Source: Oncomelania hupensis (Eukaryota; Mollusca; Gastropoda; Littorinimorpha; Pomatiopsidae). From it: a stretch of 64,000 nucleotides of DNA. Both the position numbers and the translations under genes were made by a program. Within the stretch, counting starts at the first letter, position 1; each line of letters opens with the position of its first letter. The notes below the pieces were generated by a model. It saw only the letters and a program-made list of their open reading frames with translations. It made no database searches and was not told the origin of the DNA. Shown in pieces: positions 54,908 through 64,000 of this stretch. The stretch is taken from NCBI GenBank assembly GCA_036898135.1, contig CM072525.1:54528299-54592298 (forward strand), in the 5' to 3' direction.

Positions 54908-57900
54908 ACCCTTCCGTATTCACTCTTCGCTCAGCTCTCTGCTCTTGATCTTTTTTACCATGACTACACTTCAAATCTTCCAATACAACTGCAGGTCACG
55001 GGGAACCCTCAGGGATTCCATGCCCCTCCTCTCTGATGCTATCTCCGGTAGCCAGGTTCTCTGCCTTCAATCTCTTAATTGCAAGAGACCTGACCTGCCG
55101 GTCATCCCCGGCTTTCATTTCCCACCTCTTTTTACTACAGATGAACACGACAAGATATACGTAGCCACCTACGTACGTCTCGGTCTGACTGCCACTGACC
55201 TTGGTCCCGTGGACGAGGGGGAGGGCGGAGGTTTTACCTCGGTCCTGCGCCTGTCTACGGAGGACAGCGGCTCTAATGGTCCCATAAACATACTTAACTA
55301 TTATAACCCCAACAGGTGCCGTGACTTCTCTTGGCTGATCCCGGTAGTCGCCGAGGGCAACTGGCTTGTCGTAGGCGACTTCAACCGGCGTGACGCGAGG
55401 TGGGAGCACGGCTTCCCCCAGTACTCTAGAGATATTGGCGTGGCCCTTGCCGAGGCCAATTTATCTATTCTAAACGACGGTTCGGGCACCAGAGTTCCAG
55501 ACTGCCCTGATCACCCTAGGTCCGCCTTGGATCTTAGCCTGGCCACCCCGGCTCTCATGACATGTGCCACTTGGTCCATCCTGGACGAGCCGGGATTTTC
55601 GGACCACCTCCCGATTCTGATTCGTCTTGACAGTCGCCCCCTCTTTGCTACTGACCGGGTCCCGCGGGTCAAATGGGACCGCGTGGATTGGGATGCCTAT
55701 GCCCTTCACCTCGACACATACCTACTACCCGAGGGTCTTGTCCCGAGGGAGGCCGAGCTTAATTTGCGTACGGCCATGCTGTCTGCCCTTGCCACTGCGG
55801 CCCCCCCCCCCTCCTCGGGCAGGGCTTCCGGTGTCCCCAAGCCCTGGTGGACAGCGGCCTGTCGAACAGCCGTTAAAGCCAAAAAACGGGCGTATCTCAA
55901 CTATAAGACCAATAACAACCCGTTTAACCATCTTCTCATGCGTCAGGCCAATCTCGCCGCCAAGCGCACTATAGCCGCCGCCAAACGAGATTTCGGGTTA
56001 TCTAAGCTAACACCAACTCTTTCACTTGGCTCTCTCTGGGACAACGTACGCAAGCTGCGCGGAACGTATCGTCCCCTCGACCCCGACCTCTCTGATGGCT
56101 ATCATACCTTCACCACGGCCGCCGAGAAGGCCAACGCCTTCTTGGACCAGTTCGTGGCCGCTGGTGACGGGTCTTGCCTACCGCTGGCTGAGGTCGCACG
56201 ACGCGACGCCTTCGAGGCCACTCTTGTCCCGGAGCCTCCACCGGACCCCCCTGAGCGCCCGTTTTCCATGTGCGAGCTGGCGCGTGCCCTCCGCTCCTGT
56301 CCGGTTAAGAAAAACGCCGGCCCTGATGGCATCCACAATCTAATGATCATAAAGGCCCCGGTATCCTTTAAGCACACTCTTCTGGCCCATTACAACTCCT
56401 GTTTTGCCTCGGGCTCTATACCCGACTCCTGGCGGGAGGCTACAGTCATTCCTGTCCTCAAGCCGGGCAAGCCCCGAAAGTCGCTGGACAGTTACCGCCC
56501 TATTTCCTTGACCTCACATACGTGTAAAGTATATGAACGTATGGTCAAAGCCCGCTTGGAGCTTTTCTGCACTCGTAATGCCGTGATCCCGCCCCTTCAG
56601 GCGGGCTTTCGCCGCGGCAGGAGCATCACCGATCACCTTGTCAAACTTAATGAGCACATACGTAGGGCCACTCAGCGGCGCAGGACAGTACTTGCCTGCT
56701 TCTTTGATATCTCCAAGGCCTTCGACTCCGTCTGGCATGCAGGCCTTCTCTGCCGGCTCAAGGCCTTGGGGGTTGATTCTTCTATCCGAGCTTTCATAAC
56801 AGACTTCCTTCGTGACCGATCCATTCGTGTTCGTTGGGGCGGCACCCTTTCCCAGACGGGCCGCCTATCCATGGGCGTTCCTCAGAGATCGGTTATTGCT
56901 CCGCTTCTATTTACTATCGCTCTATCCTGTGTTGGTCTTAGCACCCCTCACTCATCCGTCGTCACCATGTACGCGGATGACTTAGCACTCTGGCGTACGA
57001 TGAGCAGTCGCTCAGCACTCCCCAACCACCACCTATACCGTAGGGATGTGGCTGCCTTTCAGTCTGATATCAACGCTATTTCTCTAGCACTCAAGGACAT
57101 TGGCCTCTCCTTGGCACCAGCCAAAACGGTCTTCATACCGTTCGACTCCCACTGGCATCCTATCTTTAACACTCTTACCATCCAGGTCGCGGGTTCCCCT
57201 ATTGGAGCTTCCAAAAGTGTCCGCTACCTGGGCTTCATCTTCCAACAAAATGGCAGGTACGGGGCTCACGTTGAGCGTAACTGCTCTAGTGTTTCTCGGG
57301 CCATCTCTCTGATCTTGGCCGTACGAGGGGAGACCTGGGGCCGTGACCCCCGGACTCTGGTGTCTCTCGTGGTCTCCCTCGTTCGTTCTCGATTACTCTT
57401 CGGCTCTGAATTACTCTACGACATACCTTCCTGCCTCCAGGCTAAACTTGAGAGACTGGAATGCAGAGCTCTCCGCATCGCCCTCTCTCTTGCTAACTCC
57501 ACGCCACGTACACTAGTCTATCGGCTCTCAGGGCTCCTGCCCCTGAGTCTTGCCATCGCCCAGACCTGCGCTGACTACATAGTCAGGGCAGGCCGTGTGG
57601 ACAACTCCACCTCACTTGAGTTGCAGCCTCAGTTTATGTGGCCTCTTACCGCCCGTCCGCAGATTGGCCTCGGCCAATACCTCTCCGAGTTTCTGGGGGG
57701 GGGGCCCTTTCTCTCGCGGTCTTACCGTGGAGGATAACCCCCCTCCTCTTCCCCCATGGGAACCTATTCCCTCCACTCACATTGCGGGTGGTGGCACTTT
57801 ATCCCGCTCCAATGATCTAACATTACTCACAACTATCTCACAAGAACTAGTTGATTCACTGTCTGATACAGTCCGCATCTACACGGACGGCTCTGTTCTA

Positions 57901-58215
57901 CCTTTTCCACTATATTCTGCTGTGCCATTACACCTACAATACATAATAAATAGACTATTAGTGGGTCACACTAAACGACAATATATAACAAATCAACCTG
58001 GATGTATATGCGGAGCGTTGGCAACATTCGAACATTGTTTGTTGAAATGTGGCATGCTGTCTGACCACTTCACCCCCCTCCATGCTAGACTGAGGCTGAT
58101 AGGGGCCTCGCTCGACATGGCAGGACTTAAAACCCTAATCGAAACAGTGGGCCTTGGTGTTACCACTCAGATTGCGCAGCTCATTCACACATCGGTGGTG
58201 GGTGCGCTGCTGTGA
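54891..58215 (+). pseudogene. LINE O ORF2 (EN, RT, gutted RNase H)
   Basis: ATG 54891 is overlapped by ORF1; a hydrophobic stretch SSLSSLLLIFFTM follows, and a second ATG at 54961 leads MTTLQIFQYNCRS. EN: LQSLNC, DEGEGGGFTSV, GDFN, SALDLSLAT and SDHLPI. RT: GPDGIHNLM, FFDISKAFDSVW, then GVPQRS where GVPQGS is usual, and YADD at 56970-56981. The frame is open to 57737 and changes at a run of ten G (57695-57704). In the next frame RNase H reaches IYTDGSV and then jumps straight to PFPLYSAVPLHLQ, so the Glu, second Asp, His and last Asp are missing. The ending has CICGALATFEHCLLKC, resembles copy I, and stops at 58215. Confidence 0.85.
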
Positions 58216-59626
58216 TGCAGTGCGCCGACGATACTCATGTGTCACACCTCCTAATTTGACCTCGGGCTAGGAAAAGTTTCCTATCCCTACATGTTGATAA
58301 CCCCTACAGACTGTAGGGCGTCGTAACCTTTATCCACGGTTACGCAGACCCTCGCATGTACTGAGTGTATCAGTCTCGTGCGAACACATTGGTGGTGGGG
58401 GCTCTGCTGTGAGCAGTGCCCAGACAATACCCTGTGTTACCAGAGACAACTAATTTATATACTTAAGTAACTTTTTATCACAAGTTTTTATATTATTTTA
58501 ATCCAAGTACGATTTAATTAGACAACCTTTACCTTTTGTAAGGTGCCATAATCTTCACCTTGTGTTATAATGATAACCTTTACACGTATAAACTAATGTA
58601 TGCTAACTTTTACACCACGGGAACTACGATACTCCGTTACTCGGGATATCGTGGTTGTTATTATTAGACCTCAGGGTGTTAAGGGCTAAGCTCGATTGAA
58701 TTATAATTGTAACTTTTAATGCTATGTTTGTGTTTGTTCATGTTTATCCTCGTTCTACTGCACGATGATGTGCCCAACATCCCTACCTATATATAGTTAG
58801 GTTAAGTACTCAGTATACCACATATGGCTACTTACACTCCCTTTATTGACCACACTTATATTATTACATTGCTATGGGCATAGATTGTATATTAGTTAGT
58901 TAGTGCAATCTTAATTTTTCTTATATTAGAAATGGTATCCAGTGGATAATTATATTATCCAATGCTATAATTTAGAGCATACTGAGAAATACCAAATAAC
59001 ACAAATTGATTTCTTTAATCATTAATACAATACAATACAAGGTTATTGCTTTAGGTCCAGCGGACTCTTCCGAGCCAAATCAGGACCAGAGAGACGTTAT
59101 CTTAAAATATTATAAAATGATTCAAGTCTTAAAAAACAAGCCTGTTACTCTTAAATACACAAACAAACTTTCACGTGACACCTCTTTAAGAGACTTCTTT
59201 AAAACTGATGTATTAAAAATATATTCTCTTTCTTCAATCAAATCACTAAATTCAGTCCTAATAAAATCCAAACTAAACAAAACATGTTAATCATTAATGT
59301 CTCTATATAATGCTATATCATCCAGCATCTATATGATGCCATACATATAGCCTCTAGCTTATAAACACTGACTAGAGACAATAATTTTTAGTATTTTAAT
59401 CATTAATGTTTTATAATTGTAACTTATTATTAATTTTTAACATATTAATGGGTTCATATCAACATGAACACTATTTCGTATTAGTTATTTTTAATACATT
59501 ATGTTATTGTAATCACCCCTGGAATGAATGTGTATCTTGTGTGTGTGACATCATCACGTTTTTAATTAGCAAGCCCAACCGGGATTTTAGTATGTTTTAA
59601 TATTTTATACTGCCATAAAGTATCAT
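58216..59626 (+). other. 3' UTR of LINE O
   Basis: About 1.4 kb, AT-rich and non-coding apart from the minus-strand insertion at 59027-59286. Two parallel blocks ending in GGTGGTGGGTGCGCTGCTGTGA (near 58195) and GGTGGGGGCTCTGCTGTGA (near 58393) indicate a small tandem duplication covering the ORF2 end. Confidence 0.55.
59027..59286 (-). mobile_element. 5'-truncated LINE end with its own 34-nt hairpin and (ATTGT)n tail
   Basis: The 260-base insert is flanked by TTAATCATTAAT at 59015-59026 and 59287-59298. On the minus strand an open frame of about 53 codons runs from the insertion point to a stop (it contains IEEREYIFNTSVLKKSLKEV and VYLRVTGLFFKT), so it looks like the C-terminus of an ORF2 of another family. 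The 3' end is a hairpin (59054-59087, stem GGTCC/GGACC), then CTAAAGCAATAACC and TTGTA repeats. It shares the last 42 bases with the insertion at 62096-62593. Confidence 0.8.
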
Positions 59627-59684
59627 GTCTCCTATATGCCACGGTGTCCGGGGACGTTAAAATGTATGTAATCGAATCGAATCG
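59627..59684 (+). other. 3' hairpin and (AATCG)n tail of LINE O
   Basis: GTCTCC at 59627-59632 pairs with GGGGAC at 59650-59655 (one G-T pair), loop TATATGCCACGGTGTCC. GTTAAAATGTATGT and three AATCG units follow. Confidence 0.8.
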
Positions 59685-59685
59685 G

Positions 59686-60801
59686 ACACACACGGGTCGT
59701 GCGCCTGGAAGGTGACGTTTCTAGATGACAGATGTTTTATGACTCTTGTATTGGAATTGGTGTTTTAATAACGTTTTAACGTGAAATGTTTTTTACCCAA
59801 GACTGTATGGTGAACAACGGTGTGAATGGTAATTTGTGCTTCCTTTTGGCCACGGAGGCTATACTTTACATTTGTGCGTGCTGAAGGAACGTTTGTTTAT
59901 ACTTCATAAACTGTGTACATTGTTCTCCACGGAGGCATATCTTACGTTTTAATTGTTTACAACTGTGAAAGTGTTTGCAGCGTTTGTGGACTGACTTGGC
60001 CGCCATCTTGGCCGCCATTAATGGTGGTGTGACTATCTGTGCTTTCTTGCACCTCATCATGTCTTCGGGGTGCACTTTGTGAATATACTGTGACAATCAG
60101 CCAGTTTGTGTATGACTTCTATTGAACATGCTTCTCCTCTGGTTTGATACTGCTCTCTGTGACTTGTGATGCAGCTTGATTACACATACTTTTATGCAAA
60201 CTTCATAACCTTTACTCATCATTGAGCGTTAGTGGGGACATTACCTGCTTCTGTGACGAGGTGTTTGTGGACAGTAGTATACTCACCATAACCTGTACTG
60301 ATCATCGACAGAGAGTGCTTATAACCTGTTTGCACTGTGTGATACCTGTGGACAGTCAGTTGCTGCCCACTTCATAGCATACTCTTCTCTCATCACATCC
60401 CCGGACCGGTAGGATTTTGCTTTAGTTTTTATGTTTTAATATCTTGGGTGGAGTAATCTTAGCCTAGGTGCTTTTCTCGCCCATTATAACTAATTGTTGT
60501 TTTTCCTTCTGGGACCTTTTGAGGTCTTCTTGATTACAGTCTTGACTCTGCATAGGAGATTTTTTTTATTAAAGTAGTTCTTACTTGCTAATCAGTCCTG
60601 GTGGTGTTTAATAACACCTTGGTCTAATTTCTTGATTCCCTTAGGGTATTGATTTCATTTAGTGTAGGTACCTTTAGTCTATAGTGTTCATTTATTTTTC
60701 CTTTGTGTTTGCTTGTTTTGTAGTTTTCTTTTAATTTTACTTTTAGTTAAATTTAGTGTTGGCGGGGGGTGCTGTGTGGATTTTCTGTTCCTGCTTGTCA
60801 A
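59686..60801 (+). promoter_or_regulatory. 5' UTR of LINE P, probable internal promoter region
   Basis: This non-coding stretch of 1.1 kb has TGTGACTTGTGATG, CTTCATAACC and TTACTCATCATTGAGC type blocks that recur loosely between 60140 and 60320. No TATA box or initiator can be assigned. It is the longest 5' UTR in the window. Confidence 0.4.
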
Positions 60802-63521
60802 ATGGACAAATCTGACATAGACTCCGACCGAGAGGCAGATTGTGCCGATGACTGGTCCGAGGTTGTTCCAGAATCCAGAATCACCTGTCGCCGACCATAT
60901 CAGTTTGGCATCTTCCCGTGGACAAAAAAAGAAAATAAATGTGATTCTTGGTGCCTTCTTGAAATCGTATACTAAGCGCCCTAGTGTTACTATCGGTGGC
61001 CGACGGGCTGTCAAGAGAGCTCAAAAAATATATCAACAGAAAGTTAGACAAGCGCAGTCTTCCTCTGCGGTACCTGGTTTGCGCACACGTCCCACTTTTT
61101 CTCCTTCGGTGTTGGGGGCCTTGGGGAATAGAGACGTGGCTGGGTGCTCCCATTCTCTTGGATCTGAATCTGTTGCTCAGGACTTTTCTTCCCCTTCAAG
61201 AAAACGCCCTTCTTCTCACACTCCACATTTGCCTAATCCAAAGCGTAGCCTTTCATACAATACCAATGTTGCTGTTCCTAACAATGTTAAACAGTCTGCG
61301 GCAGAAGCCGACTCTGAATCCAACACTTCTATGTCTGAAGTCAATTCACCTTGTAATACCCCAAGCAAGTCTGTTGAACATAATCATCATTCTCGCCCTT
61401 TTGTTCCTGACAATGCCCCTATTAGGGAAACTTTGTCACAGTCGAGTTCCGACTCGGATGAACATTCTCCTAGCGCCACTCGTTCATCTGTTTTGACTGG
61501 AGCAGCGGCGACGGTCAGTGAGGGACCCCTGGGTCCTCCTCCCTCCGTGCCTGCCGCTCCTTCCTCTCAGCCCCGCTCTGGCATTCAAATAAATCATGAC
61601 ATTACCCATCACTCTTGTCCTAATCATGAAGGCAGACTATCCTATGCATTGGTTGCGCGCTCTGGCGCCGCTGCCCCTGCTCCACAACGCCCTTTTCGCC
61701 CCCCTCTGCTGAGGGCTGGTGTTGCACCGGTTGATTTCCCAGTCATTATTCATGACGAGGGTGGAGGTCCAGCTACTTTCTCGGGACTAAATCCCTTGCG
61801 TCAGGCCAGCACATTACGTGCTTTGATCGGCGAGGTACTCTCTATTCGCCGTATACCCTCTGGCGACTGGCTTGTTGCCTGTACCTCTGCTGACCAACAA
61901 GCAAAATTGTTCCGTATGAAGCACATTAGCAGTATCCCTGTGACCACACATATTCCCACGGCCACTACGGTAGGCGTTATTCGTGGCTTGCCTGTTGCAC
62001 AGTCTGATAGTAAATTTCTTTCGGAAGTCAAAGAGGACCTTGTACAACTAAACTTTCCTGTTCTGTCTGTGGTTCGTTTGCCTCTGTTGGGAGGTTTGAT
62101 TGATTGATTGTTGCTTTAGGTCCAGCGGACTCTTCCGAGCCAAATCAGGACCGGACAACCCCCGATCCGCATAAAAGATCTGCCGGATCAAACCTAGTGG
62201 GAAAATTGAATGCCCTCCACAGGCCAGTCACTTTACAATAAAGACATCCCACGCAGGGGACGGCTGAGGCTTTACCCCAACTACTCGAACCCCCGGTTAC
62301 AAAAACAAAATAGAATACAAACATCATTATAAATTATCAACAAAACATATACATATAAAATGCCTATATTGCTAAATAATACAATCATAGGAAGCCCTAG
62401 TGACCACCCGGCAGAAAGCGTCCAACACTCCCAAGCTGATCCAACAGACCTCATACACAAACAAGGAGTCTTGTCCAGGAAGAGTTTTGAAGAAAAAAGG
62501 TAGGTCATTGATCTAGCGAAGAAGAAGATAGTATAGCAGAGTGAAAGGACAGAGCAGGAATGGGAAAGAGTAAATGAGGAAGACAGCGACAGTTGTTGGG
62601 AGGTCTCCCCTCAGCGGCAATTAAGGTTACATTTGCCCTGCGCGAATTACCTACCACAGTTAACCTTGGTCGTACTCAATTTGGAGTCGATCCGTTCGTT
62701 GACCCAGTTTTGAGGTGCACACGTTGTCAATTGTTGGACCATACTAGTTCCCATTGTCGCAGGCGAGAGGCCCGCTGCGCACGTTGCGGAAAAGATCATG
62801 TCACCAAAGAGTGTACTTCTTCGGTTCGCCTCTGTGTTAACTGTAATGGCGCACACTCTGCTGCCTGGGGCGGTTGCCCGGAGGTGGACGTTCGTCGCAG
62901 GGCCAATCGCCTGCGCGGGTCCACGTATCTTTCACATACGGCTGCTGTCTCCCGGGCTAGGGCAGGTGCCGGCCATGCTCGCGAAACTGGCCGTGTGACA
63001 GTCCAAACTAGGTCCTCTGGTCCTTTGCCCTCTCGCATCGTTCCTCAGCCTTTCCACGGTGCGCCTGCGAGACAGGAGTTATTATAAAAATCTTTGCCTA
63101 CGAATGACTTTCCTTCTATCATTGAGTCCGGTTCTTCTGTGGTTTCTTCTGCTCCTCCTCCCTCTCTTGCGGTTTCCGCACGGGGGGTGGGATCAGGGCA
63201 TGTGACCTCTAGTGTCTCTCGACTCAAACATGTCCCCCCCAAGCCCTTTGGCAGTGATTCGCTCAGGGTTCAGTTGGCTGGCCCTGACTCTGACCCTCGT
63301 GCTGCGGATAACCAGAGAACCGTTACAGTTACCTCTTCTGATCAGATGTTGCCCCCAGCTTCTTCTGTGCCCCCACTTGCTTCGGTGGCTGCATCTACTG
63401 GCTCTATATCAAATCCTACTCTATTCTGTGTTGAGCTTGAAAATACTCTCTTGGCTGGGTTGAATGCGCTTCCTCCTGAGCTGGCATCAATCCGCATCAT
63501 TTTTACAACACTCTTTGCTAT
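60802..63521 (+). pseudogene. LINE P ORF1 (gag-like), frameshifted and split by a retroposon
   Basis: ATG 60802 gives MDKSDIDSDREADCADDW. The frame changes between about 60840 and 60910 and continues with a basic region and a Ser/Pro-rich stretch. The gag core has VIIHDEGGGPATFSGLNPL, PSGDWLVAC and TTVGVIRGLP. The retroposon at 62096-62593 interrupts at LLGG. Zinc knuckles follow: CTRCQLLDHTSSHC, CARCGKDHVTKEC and CVNCNGAHSAAWGGC. An in-frame TAA stands at 63085-63087. The Ser/Pro-rich part then continues to the conserved tail LPPELASIRIIFTTLFAM, which is joined directly to Q's RNase H. Confidence 0.83.
62096..62593 (-). mobile_element. Retroposon sharing the 34-nt hairpin, about 500 bp
   Basis: It is flanked by TGTTGGGAGGT at 62085-62095 and 62594-62604. 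On the minus strand the 3' end is a hairpin (62119-62152) identical over 42 bases to that at 59046-59087, then a CAAT-repeat tail. Upstream of the hairpin it shares nothing I can see with the 59027 element. It has no convincing ORF and no tRNA-type A and B boxes, so it is either a non-autonomous passenger or the 3' UTR of a related LINE. Confidence 0.78.
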
Positions 63522-64000
63522 GTCCTTGTCCGCACTACAGGCCCTGGAGAGGGGCTCGTCTCGGCTATGGTCGCCGATGCTTTGCGTCAGGCGTCGGACC
63601 TTAGGGAAAATGGAGTGGCCGTTTCGGCTATCTGGGTTCCGTCACATGTAGGAATCGGGGGCAACGAGGCGGCAGATTGGGCTGCCGGAGTGGGCTCGAG
63701 GGGCGAGGCCCTTACGTCGATTAGGGTGGGACCGTCCGTTTCCGAGGTGGCGGGACGTATCCATGGCTTGCTATGGGAGCGATGGAAGGCTGAGTTCCAG
63801 GAGTGGAGCAATGGTCGTAGACATTATTTTTCAGTACCGATAACCATACCTTTTCCATTATATTCTGACTTACCTGTTAACCTCAAATCTGTTTTGATGC
63901 GTTTATTATCTGGAATTCCCTAGTTTTGCCCACTGCTTGCTCGAGTGTCGACTGCTAGAGGCTCATTTTGGATCCCTGCGATGCTACGGGCGAATGGAGG
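63522..64000 (+). pseudogene. LINE copy Q, RNase H and C-terminal fragment
   Basis: The sequence starts in RNase H at SLSALQALERGSS, in frame with P's ORF1, then changes frame (63567-63923: VAVSAIWVPSHVGIGGNEAA, where the next residues are DWAA rather than DRAA). It is close to copy N (SIRVGPSVSE). About 50 bases covering HWRTRW and the first Cys pair of the finger are missing near 63912, and another small gap lies near 63980. The fragment runs off the window. Confidence 0.8.

Larger units (their letters stand above)
54329..59684 (+). mobile_element. LINE copy O, 5' truncated in ORF1, chimeric 3' part
   Basis: It begins inside ORF1 after the tail of M. ORF2 is GC-rich and A/K-like up to the start of RNase H, then AT-rich and I-like. 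A 260-base retroposon sits in its 3' UTR (59027-59286). It ends with the hairpin at 59627-59655 and an (AATCG)n tail. Confidence 0.83.
59686..63521 (+). mobile_element. LINE copy P, 5' UTR and ORF1 only, 3' part replaced by Q
   Basis: It starts after the tail of O with a 5' UTR of about 1.1 kb and an ORF1 that is cut off at about 63521, close to its normal end, where the RNase H of copy Q follows. A minus-strand retroposon (62096-62593) interrupts ORF1. Confidence 0.75.

Overview
The window is a block of eukaryotic (almost certainly animal) repetitive DNA. No host gene is recognisable. About 60 of the 64 kb is non-LTR retrotransposon (LINE) sequence of one superfamily. ORF1 is a gag-like protein ending in three zinc knuckles. 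ORF2 has an apurinic-type endonuclease (EN), a reverse transcriptase (RT, Y/FADD box), an RNase H and a C-terminal CxC-x7-HC-x4-C finger. This layout is that of the I/Nimb-like group of LINEs. The host is unknown; a marine invertebrate such as a mollusc is only a guess.

Layout, all LINEs on the + strand and head to tail: A (1-7166, broken ORF1+ORF2); B (7167-8719) fused in frame to C (8720-11082); D/E (11083-16705), split by a 2.0-kb solo LTR and carrying an inverted patch copied from B; F (16716-19771), an ORF1-only element with an intact 606-codon gene; H (19772-24793), with a 34-bp minisatellite and a small inserted retroposon; a spacer with an inverted 5' UTR (24794-25556); I (25557-34767), nearly intact and interrupted in its 3' UTR by an unrelated LINE, J (32358-34094); K (34770-38938); L (38939-44936), with a tRNA-derived SINE in ORF1, fused in frame to N (44937-49046); M (49047-54328); O (54329-59684), with a lost RNase H core; P (59686-63521), an ORF1 element holding another retroposon; and Q (63522-64000), a truncated RNase H end.

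Nine junctions carry the same 3' terminal signal: a 5-6 bp stem (GTCCC/GGGAC type) around a TATATGCG..AAGTGT-like loop, followed by a short simple-repeat tail (AACG, AAAGT, AAG, AAACG, AATCG). The ORF1-only element F and the tRNA-SINE carry the same hairpin. This suggests a system in which one RT recognises the 3' hairpin and mobilises full LINEs, an ORF1-only parasite and a SINE. A second, unrelated 34-nt hairpin is shared by two minus-strand insertions (59027-59286 and 62096-62593).

Three points about ORF2 deserve attention. In five copies that retain the region (A, I, L, M, O), plus truncated H, the EN motif normally read LQE is LQS. The ORF2 N-terminus starts with a hydrophobic stretch. 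In L and M the ORF1 stop and ORF2 start overlap as ATGA. Most ORF2 copies are broken, often at homopolymers, so the array is mainly a graveyard. I, M and F look youngest.
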